NCBI GenBank assembly: GCA_027603945.1
Contig: JADIIU010000059.1
Span: forward strand, 16,903-80,902
DNA: 64,000 bases
Direction of reading: 5' to 3'
Source: Terramyces sp. JEL0728
Lineage: Eukaryota > Chytridiomycota > Chytridiomycetes > Rhizophydiales > Terramycetaceae
The notes under the pieces were generated by a model. The model saw only the letters and a list, made by a program, of their open reading frames with translations, made no database searches and was not told the DNA's origin. Both the position numbers and the translations under genes were made by a program. Below, one piece after another: positions 56,781 to 64,000 of the stretch (position 1 is its first letter; each line of letters opens with the position of its first letter).

Positions 56781-56838
56781 ATAAAGATAACGTGGGTATA
56801 ATTATTCCAATAACAATTCTATATTCTACTAAACAAAA

Positions 56839-59035
56839 TCATTTTTTCTTTGAAAACAAGCTCTTCTTTTCCTTTTCCTCTTTGGGTTCTACTGGACTCG
56901 TTAGTGCAGGCGATTGTGTTGGTAATGCTGGGGTATCAGTTTTATGAAGTTCTTTTAGGACATCCAAAAACTGTATTGGGTTATATACAAAGGTAGAGCC
57001 TAGATTATTTTCGAGTTACCCATGAAAATTTCACGTTGCGATTCTTTAGATAACTCGTAACAACTTCTGACTTCAGAATATGTGAGCCCTCCCAAGCAGA
57101 ACAATATAATCCTCGAGCCGTTTCTTCTCCAATCGACTACTTCTTTAGATACCTCCTTAGTATTTTGCTTGACTCGCGCTCTCCCTGCCCAAGAGGCTCT
57201 TGTTGTTCTCAAAGAGTTTGGGTAGTTGGGATCTGGCGGTACAATGCCATTGGATGTGAATTTGAACATTTTTAGTGTATTGCTTGCGATACCAAGTTCT
57301 TCAGGTCTTGGCTCTTTTATCCATGGAACTATTTCTTTTTGGACGCTGTTATTGATTTGGTCCTAGAATTAGACAGGCGATACTTCCACTAACCGCTTTA
57401 CAATCGGAACGTATCTGCTTAGATCATATGGCATTGAGTCGTCCTTTTTGTTGCGCTTCTTTCTTTCTTGTTTGTAGCTGCCCCAATACGAGTATCGCCC
57501 CTGATTTTAGACATGCATACCTTTTCTTTTTCCTTTTTCCCATTTGAGCTCAATTTGACGTCAAAAAGTGATAAGTTATTGATGCCCTGCGAATCTTCTG
57601 GTGATACTTTTGCAGTTGCGAGCAAGCGCTGTCTTTCCATATCCTGTATACCATTCATCGAAATAATATACACAATCAGCGCTCTTAATTTGTCATTTAG
57701 AGTGGTATTTTTGTTGTCAAGGACTGGAATAAGATCCAACATTGCGTTCTTTAGGGATTTGCCGTCTGCTGTTTCGCCGGTTGCTAAATCTTGCTGGACT
57801 GATGCAACCAAATCAAGACATCTCCTTTCAAACAGCACTTTGCATTCCTGTGCAACGTTTATGTGAATAGAGAACTTTTGTTAGTCGGCTCTTACTTTGG
57901 ATTTCAATGCCTGAAATTGGGGGAGAGAGCTCAGCGTGTCTTTCATCTGTTTAAGCGCATCAATTCCTTGTAAACTAGTTTAGCTTAATCTCACCTTGAA
58001 GTATTCCCCAGAGCCGCTCCGGCAGCTTTGTTTTCACTCAAGAATTTTTGGAAATTATTCAAAATATAATCGACTGCTTCTGCAAAGTGCCAATGCCTAA
58101 TCAATATCCAAATTGCATCTGTTTCATCCAAAGTAATGTACATTGGAAGCGGTGTAAAATAGTTTGGATGGGTCAGAGTCAAGTTTGGATCCCTGCATTA
58201 ACAAAAAATACGGCTGTTTGGAACGATCTCCACATATCAAATCGTTCATCATGGCTTGATAAGTAAATTCATGCAAGAATGGAGCCATCATATCGAATGT
58301 TCTGTCGATGAGAATCAATATTGTTTTCCGATGATCTGAAGGCGGTGGAAAGTCTGGATCGCTTTTTTCTAGTTGGTCCAAATCATTTTGCAGCATCTGG
58401 CCTAATTTGTATGCAAGACTCTCCTTATTTTCATTAGGATCGTAACATCGGATGAATGGAGAGTCTCCGAGAGTAATCAGCAGCGATAAAAGCTACTATT
58501 AACCTTTCTGGCACCTTTTTCGATATTTTTGATAATTCTGCCATTTGCTGAGCCGTGCCTGTTGGATTGTACAGCGGAAAGAGAGATAAGGGCATGTCAA
58601 AGGAAAAGATTTGTTCTTCCATAGCTACATTAAGTTAGGTTGTACCCATGAAATCCACATTCATTTCCTTCAGTGATTTGATGAATTTCGATATTCCTGA
58701 TTTTTTGATCTTGTCAAATAATGGCTCGTCCAATCCTGAAATGAAAAAAATGTGAGCTGCCAAGTAACACGGCTTTTCTTGTTTGAAATCTGCAATGATT
58801 CTGTCTATGGTTTTCGAGGTTGGTGTCACGAAATAGATTGCTTCATAATTTGGATACGGCTGTCTCTTTTGCGACATATCCTCGATAACTACATTATTCA
58901 TCGGGTACCGGTAACGTTTTCTTGTAGAATATCGTGACTCTTGCATATTGTATTTAGTAACTTTGCAGAGTTGCCGTCGACTACAAGCAACTTCCATTTT
59001 GCAGCAGGTTGAACCGCTTTAATCATATCATCCAT
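56839..59035 (-). CDS. SEC1: SEC1/Munc18-type SNARE regulator
   Basis: SM-family protein binding syntaxin/SNARE complexes in exocytosis, 670 residues. Ten exons from the start: 59035-58909, 58888-58646, 58624-58515, 58492-58212, 58192-57995, 57974-57896, 57874-57521, 57500-57384, 57362-57020, 56999-56839; introns 20, 21, 22, 19, 20, 21, 20, 21 and 20 nt. Landmarks are WKLLVVDGNSAKLLN, RRQPYPNYEAIYFVTPT (with K in place of the first R), LIDRTFDMMAPFLHEFTYQAM, KGRYSYWGSY, YVPIVKRLVE and IILFCLGGLTYSEVRSCYEL. The plasma-membrane Sec1/STXBP class is favoured over SLY1, VPS33 or VPS45 by the MMAPFLHEFTYQAM block. A basic, Pro-rich C-tail is extra. Confidence 0.93.
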
Positions 59036-59159
59036 GACTTCTACATTTTAACCGTGAGATACTTTTCCTGAGTAAATCTTTGAGCGATATGACTGTCATG
59101 GTGAAATGTAAAATACGAAAATACTCGCGCGTTTTCAACTTGGAAGAATAACATTGTCT

Positions 59160-61109
59160 TTATTTAGAAACAGGAACTGCCGCAATTCCAACGTCGCCAA
59201 TATCAGTTCTCACACGCTTCTTTACTGGACTGAGCGCTGAACTGCCGATCCAGATCCAGCATGTGTGAGACTCGCCTTTCAACTGAGCGCTTGTTTCGCG
59301 AATATTGCTATTCTTGCATACTTCCTTTGCAACTTTTTTCCATACACGTTTTCTAGCCGAATCATCTAAATACCAAATCAATCGTCCTGCAGAATCGTGC
59401 TCACTTTCCAAGTCAGATGCCATTCTGGGTAAAAAGTGATCACATAGCTGAGTGACTGAGAGTCCTGGAATAGGATGTTTATGGCTGTTAGCATGGTATA
59501 GATCATATTCGGCATGGATGGCAGACAATACATCCTGGACTAAAAACCCAGCTACTTTTCCTTCATGTACTCCAGACTGGTACGCCGAATAAGAAAACAG
59601 ACAAATTCCAAGCGCAAGGGCTATGGTAACTAGTTGTACGGAATACTGTAGGATGAAATTCCACAAGGCAATTTTAATCCTGCAAGACGTAGAAAGGATT
59701 GGAGGGTTAATTGATGAAAAAATACGGTTTTGAGAGGTAAATTCATCAACAATGCTCCTGACGGGGTTATCTTCAGTGACTAGTCTATTCAAAACCATAT
59801 TCCAATATTCCTCAAATGTAGCCGAATCCCACCTGTTCCCCACTAGCACTTTTACTTCTTCCTTTGCCAATGAGGCTGGAATACCCAGTACTTTTTTTTT
59901 TCTAGAGATAACAAATCTATGCTCTGGCTTCACAACATTTCCGCAAGTCACGCTTCCAACATATTCCCTAACAATTGTATCCAGAACCTGAATCAAATGA
60001 TCAATCTGCCTCTTTTTCTTGGATTCTAAAAGTATCTTGGTAGAATCTAAAGTGCAGGTTGGTTGGTTGAGCGGGAATGGAATTAATGGACTCGGAATCA
60101 AATTGCTAATATATGGATGCTTTAATTTGTAGTCATTCGAAGTGCATCCAACAATATTTCTACCATCACATAGAGAGTTGGAAGGGCAGCTCAAACATCC
60201 AGGAACAAATCTGTACACCCTTGGGTAATCCTTTGTAGAGTCACAATATTTCAAATTCGGATAGTCTGCAATAGCCCAATGGACAACGAATGCCAAAAAT
60301 ACAGGCAGAGCGTAAAAAACTGGCCAGATATTTGTGCGTTTCTTTCTTTTCTTTAGCTTTTCTTGAATTATATCAGCCTTTGATTTTGACGTGGATTTTG
60401 GAGCCATTTTCAGCGGAGTTACAGGCAACTCTTTAAGAGGCACCTCTTTTATTTCGTATTCATCTACAATAGACTTGATTGTCTTGCGCGGTGATTTTCT
60501 TGGAGTCTTTTTTGCTGGAGGCGATGTTTTTTCGTTGATAATTTCGTTAAGGGTTGTTGGAGTTTTCGGGGAATCGCTAAATTTGGGAGTCGTTTTCGCA
60601 AATTGGATATCCAGCGAATCTTTATCAAGCTTAATCTTTGGGGATTGAAATGGATTTTCGTTGGAAAACACTGACCCATCTTCTGCAATAACAGATCTTT
60701 TTTTCCTCGGAGTTGAAGTGATTGGAGAATTAGTTGTTGGATTATCCTCAGTTTTCTTCAATGGAGTGTTTTCCTGGTTCAAATTTTCTTTCGGTTCGTC
60801 AGCATGTTCGTCTGCCTTGGGCAAGCGTCGGGGGCTATTTCTACTACAATTAGATCAACAGTACGCTCGCGGAGACAAGAAACCTTTTGGCTGTTTTTTA
60901 GTCGATAATTTCAATTCGTCTGAATGTCTTTTTCGCATGTACGCCAAATGCTCCAAGCACAAATCAATGTACACTTGCTTCTTTTCTCTTTTCGTTGGAA
61001 GATCGACATCGTATGTTGCCAGCAATTTGATTAGTGCTGAAACATTCAGTTGTTGCGGGTCAAAGTTCGGTTTTGTGAAATCCGTTAGATCGTTTTCTGA
61101 CTCGGACAT
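59160..61109 (-). CDS. HEH/Src1/MAN1-type inner nuclear membrane protein
   Basis: Inner nuclear membrane protein, 642 residues, exons 61109-60865 and 60843-59160, intron 21 nt. The N-terminal helix-extension-helix domain (LNVSALIKLLATYDVDLPT...) resembles SAP/LEM-like HEH modules. A long linker has repeated SP/TP sites (STPRKKRS, SPKTPT, PRKSPRK), likely CDK sites, and basic nuclear-localisation clusters. Two membrane helices (IWPVFYALPVFLAFVVHWAI, YSVQLVTIALALGICLFSY) flank a luminal domain with five cysteines. The C-terminal MSC (Man1-Src1) winged helix includes SVTQLCDHFLP and RKRVWKKVAKEVC. The layout matches yeast Heh1/Src1. Confidence 0.9.
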
Positions 61110-61126
61110 GAAAAATTCAAATAGAT

Positions 61127-62352
61127 TTATTGCTTTAATAGACCTTCCACATGAAGGAAAGTGGATCTAAAATCGGCTTGCAGGTCTTCAAAATCTTCCA
61201 GTCCGATGCTGACTCTGCACAGTGTTGGGCTAATTTTTGGGTCTTGAAGCGTTCTCCATTCAATGAGGGATTCCACACCTCCTAATGAAGTGGCATTAGC
61301 AACCAATCGGAGGTTGCTGCAAATAAGACGGGCATGGTGTAGAGTTTTAAACTATGTCAGGATAAGCTACCTCAACAGACAAAACGCAAGCCCATCCTTT
61401 GCCTTGTCTTTTGGCGGCTTCATGTCCAGGATGAGCTGGGAGGGACGCATGCCATACTTTGCCAACCACATCCAAACACGGTTCGCTCTTAGAAGACAAC
61501 CATTGTGCTAATCTGGCAGCAGTTTCAGATTGCTGCATTACACGCACTTTAAGAGTTCTATTGTTATGCGGCATTCACCTCAGACTTCTTAGCAACAGCC
61601 AAGCTTCCATATTTCCCATTACAGAGCCCAAGAAGTGTCTTTGAACAATCAACTCATCTCTAACTTTCGGATCTTTGGTAATCAACACACCACCCAACAA
61701 ATCAGAGTGTCCACCAAGCGATTTTGTACTGCTGTGCATTACAATATCGGCTCCGTGCTCCAGTGTATACTGAATTGGCGGAGGTGCAAAGGTTGCATCC
61801 ACAGCAAGGATTACACCTTCTGGTTTCTTGGAGGAAAAGTAGCTCAAATCAGACACTTCACCTCTAGGATTTTGTGGCTAGATTAATGATATTTACAGAA
61901 TCAAAGTAAATCATATCCCCTTTTGATAATTTCCCCAGAAAATCACCGCCTTCAAGATATAAGATCTGCACATCTCTATTCTGGGTGTACAGCTTGATTG
62001 AATTATGAGATCCGTGATAGCCTTCCTTGTTCATCAGAATGCGTTTAGGCTGGAAATATTGAAACAATGCAAAGATTGACGCAAGGCCGGATGAATAGGT
62101 GACTGCATAGCCCTTTTCCAATGCCCCTAATACCGACTCGACTCTATCCCTAGTGTCAGTAGACATTCTCGAATACACATGGTGTTCTGTGGGTTGAAAA
62201 TCAGTATCCATCCATCCTCTTTTTTGGGCCGCGATTTCATTTGTTCCTTCCGGATATTTATACGTGGTAGAAACATGTAACGGGGCCGAGATATCCGCAG
62301 CAGATGATTTGTCTGCATGAATCGCAAGGGTAGAGAAATTAAAATCGTTCAT
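61127..62352 (-). CDS. Cys/Met-metabolism PLP-dependent enzyme (cystathionine gamma-synthase/lyase family)
   Basis: PLP-dependent trans-sulfuration-type enzyme, 388 residues, normal length. Exons from the start: 62352-61897, 61877-61579, 61557-61371, 61351-61127; introns 19, 21 and 19 nt. Motifs include HVYSRMSTDTRDRVE, VTYSSGLASIFALFQ, YFDSPQNPRGEV (completed after the first intron), AVDATFAPPP, and HSSTKSLGGHSDLLGG with the Schiff-base Lys. The C-terminus has SLGGVESLIEW. Which reaction (gamma-lyase, beta-lyase, gamma-synthase) cannot be set from sequence alone. It ends 17 bp before the HEH gene start. Confidence 0.92.
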
Positions 62353-62751
62353 CTCGAAATTTGCAGTGAAAAATTCAAAATGTGAGTCATGGACAGTGCG
62401 GACTAGCTTGCAAATGGCAATGCACTCTACTATTGAAGTGCGGTAATAGTTTCTTCCTTGTAGGTGATGTTATATAATGCATTAGTATAGAGAGCAAATA
62501 CAACGGTTAGGTTATATGGCTCATCCGATAAGGGACTATAACAGCTGCCTTGTATGGAATTCAAGAAATTCTACGCAAACTATTACGCCCGACTTGAAAG
62601 CAGCGCATTCCGCCTTTGGCATTTTGATCTGGTATGGTGGAATGGGCTGAGATCGGATACTCTCTGCCTTGTTCGGCTACATTCGGAACACGGTTTTCGG
62701 GGCTACCTCTCACCATAAACTCTAAAAAATTCAGAAAAAAAGTGTAGAATC
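62353..62751. other. Divergent spacer, PLP enzyme / DOMON-b561
   Basis: 399 bp between two divergent start codons. No ORF, RNA gene or repeat was recognised. It presumably holds both promoters. Confidence 0.5.
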
Positions 62752-64000
62752 ATGAAAGAACTATTCCTCTTCTTGATACAAATAGTGCGGGCCCAAGTAC
62801 TATCTGGCACACCATACGGTTACTCGTTCAAGAACCAGCTAAATCTATTTCAGGATTCCACATACAACTATTCTCTGTATTGGGGTGTTACCTCGGGAAA
62901 TCAATTGATTGTACAGCTATCCTTGAATTCTACTTTTCCTATTGTTTCCTCTTGGATTGGCGTCGGCTTTGGTCCAGCTATGCGACAGTCACAAATGATC
63001 GTGTGCAAAGGGACTAATGGTAAAGTTACGTTACAGGAACACGTACCAAGTTCAGAGTATCTGGCACCTGCGGTATATGAAGGATCTTGGGCTGCTGTTG
63101 GCCTTTCGGGCAACGCTAGCGGATATTCTCACAATTGCATTTTTCAAAGACCATTTTCCCCCAATGATTCGTTTCATGGCAATCTAGATCCGTACAATCC
63201 TATAGGAATGATCTGGGCGTTCAATCCCTCGACTGGCATTAATTGGTATGGAGCTCCATTTACCTTTCACAGTCCTCAACATCGCGGAGCGTTCCAGATC
63301 AACTTTGCTACCGGTCAAGTTGAGAGTGCCAGCGTGCCTAACTTTACCCTGAAGCAAATTCATGGATTTACAATGATGTTTGTTTGGGTATTTGTCTTTC
63401 CGGCCGGTGCTTTCTACGCCAGATACTTTCGTTCGGTTCCTGGATGGTTGGTCGTCAAAATATCAGCCCAATTTACTGGAATTGTGCTTGTTATGATTGC
63501 AATGGTAATCATAGTCGCCTCTGTTGTTGTTTATGGAGCGGGATGCACTATATCAGGAACAATCATCTTGTCGTGTTTGGTCGTTCAGATTTCTCTTGGG
63601 ATTTTATCTCGCCTTGGACTACAAATGGAATCGTTGGCAGATAACCGAACCAATTTCAAGCTTTTCCATAAGTGTTCTGGATATATTATTATGAGTGCTG
63701 GCGTGGTGCAATGTTCCTATGGGCTGCGTGTGCTTTATCCTATAGAAGAGCCAAGAGAGATCTGGCCTTGGATCATTTATATTTCGCTTATCTGTATAGT
63801 CACACTCTCATATATTACTGCCGAAGTATTGCGGCTATCCCGCTTTGAATACAATGACTTGGGATATCAAAAAGTTCCGACTAGCATGATTGATGCAAGA
63901 TTGCAGAACCGTGCAAAGCGCAGTCCTGAAGCAATTGTTCCAGTGGGAAAATTGAATTTTACTTGGGAATCGTTGGATAAATGTGTCAACGCTGGCAAGA
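62752..64000 (+). CDS. DOMON - cytochrome b561 membrane reductase, 3' end beyond the window
   Basis: Transmembrane electron-transfer protein, 416 codons in the window and still open. A signal peptide (MKELFLFLIQIVRAQ) is followed by a DOMON heme domain (residues 20-200; SSWIGVGFGPAM, MIWAFNPSTGINWYG) with several sequons. A cytochrome b561 core follows with five or six helices: IHGFTMMFVWVFVFPAGAFY carries the first heme His, LFHKCSGYIIMSAGVVQCSYG another, and HxxG-type spacing is kept. The last visible residues (LNFTWESLDKCVNAGK) look like the start of a cytochrome b5-like domain (inference). A likely role is plasma-membrane ferric or quinone reduction. Confidence 0.87.
   Translation, partial: MKELFLFLIQIVRAQVLSGTPYGYSFKNQLNLFQDSTYNYSLYWGVTSGNQLIVQLSLNSTFPIVSSWIGVGFGPAMRQSQMIVCKGTNGKVTLQEHVPSSEYLAPAVYEGSWAAVGLSGNASGYSHNCIFQRPFSPNDSFHGNLDPYNPIGMIWAFNPSTGINWYGAPFTFHSPQHRGAFQINFATGQVESASVPNFTLKQIHGFTMMFVWVFVFPAGAFYARYFRSVPGWLVVKISAQFTGIVLVMIAMVIIVASVVVYGAGCTISGTIILSCLVVQISLGILSRLGLQMESLADNRTNFKLFHKCSGYIIMSAGVVQCSYGLRVLYPIEEPREIWPWIIYISLICIVTLSYITAEVLRLSRFEYNDLGYQKVPTSMIDARLQNRAKRSPEAIVPVGKLNFTWESLDKCVNAGK

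Overview
The window is nuclear DNA of a compact eukaryote, most likely a flagellated early-diverging fungus (a zoosporic lineage such as Rozellomycota, Chytridiomycota or Blastocladiomycota) or a close relative. The fungal signal comes from a GPI-anchored cysteine-rich protein of the DUF7707 type, a HEH/Src1-type inner nuclear membrane protein, OPI3-type phospholipid methyltransferase, and HFI1- and ERV46-type genes. The flagellar signal is a complete axonemal outer-arm beta-type dynein heavy chain of 4482 residues and an ERICH3-like protein. This lineage placement is inference. The genetic code looks standard: TAA, TAG and TGA all end genes.

The dominant feature is the introns. I joined exons by reading frame and protein-family continuity in 27 genes and found 91 introns. 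Of these, 89 are 19-25 nt long (most often 20), one is 34 nt and one is 40 nt. Typical ends are GTAA... and ...(C/T)TAA(T/C)NNAG, so the presumed branch-point A lies only about 5-6 nt before the end. Simple ORF calling breaks these genes into fragments. The joined models given here are all whole multiples of three and restore conserved family motifs across each junction.

Layout, left to right. 0-7.4 kb: RecQ helicase (partial), TADA1/HFI1-like SAGA subunit, CZIB zinc protein, ERICH3-like ciliary protein, a NOP19-like nucleolar protein. 7.4-12 kb: a tandem pair of ZC3H14/NAB2-type poly(A)-binding proteins, ERV46, an aquaporin. 12-13.8 kb: an AT-rich gene-poor stretch with two decayed, apparently related remnants. 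13.8-20.9 kb: a mitochondrial FAD/folate-type carrier, a DUF2470 membrane protein, CARNMT1, a tandem pair of ethanolamine kinases, a four-CBS AMPK-gamma-like protein, a small mitochondrial-like protein. 20.9-32.4 kb: Fun30/SMARCAD1 remodeller, DUF7707 GPI protein, METTL14-like MT-A70 protein, NDC80, GEMIN2, a VOC glyoxalase-fold protein, a double homeodomain protein, PARN. 32.6-46.2 kb: the dynein heavy chain. 46.2-64 kb: an unknown multi-pass membrane protein, EMC1, OPI3, COY1/CASP, PKA catalytic subunit, SEC1, HEH/Src1, a Cys/Met-metabolism PLP enzyme, and a DOMON-cytochrome b561 protein running off the right edge.

Genes sit very close together: convergent stop codons as near as 7 and 8 bp, divergent starts 23-27 bp apart. 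No operon-like functional clustering is evident. Recurrent themes are cilium (dynein, ERICH3), membrane traffic (ERV46, COY1, SEC1, EMC1), phosphatidylethanolamine/choline synthesis (two ethanolamine kinases, OPI3), and mRNA 3'-end or poly(A) biology (ZC3H14 pair, PARN). I saw no tRNA, rRNA, CRISPR array or intact transposon.
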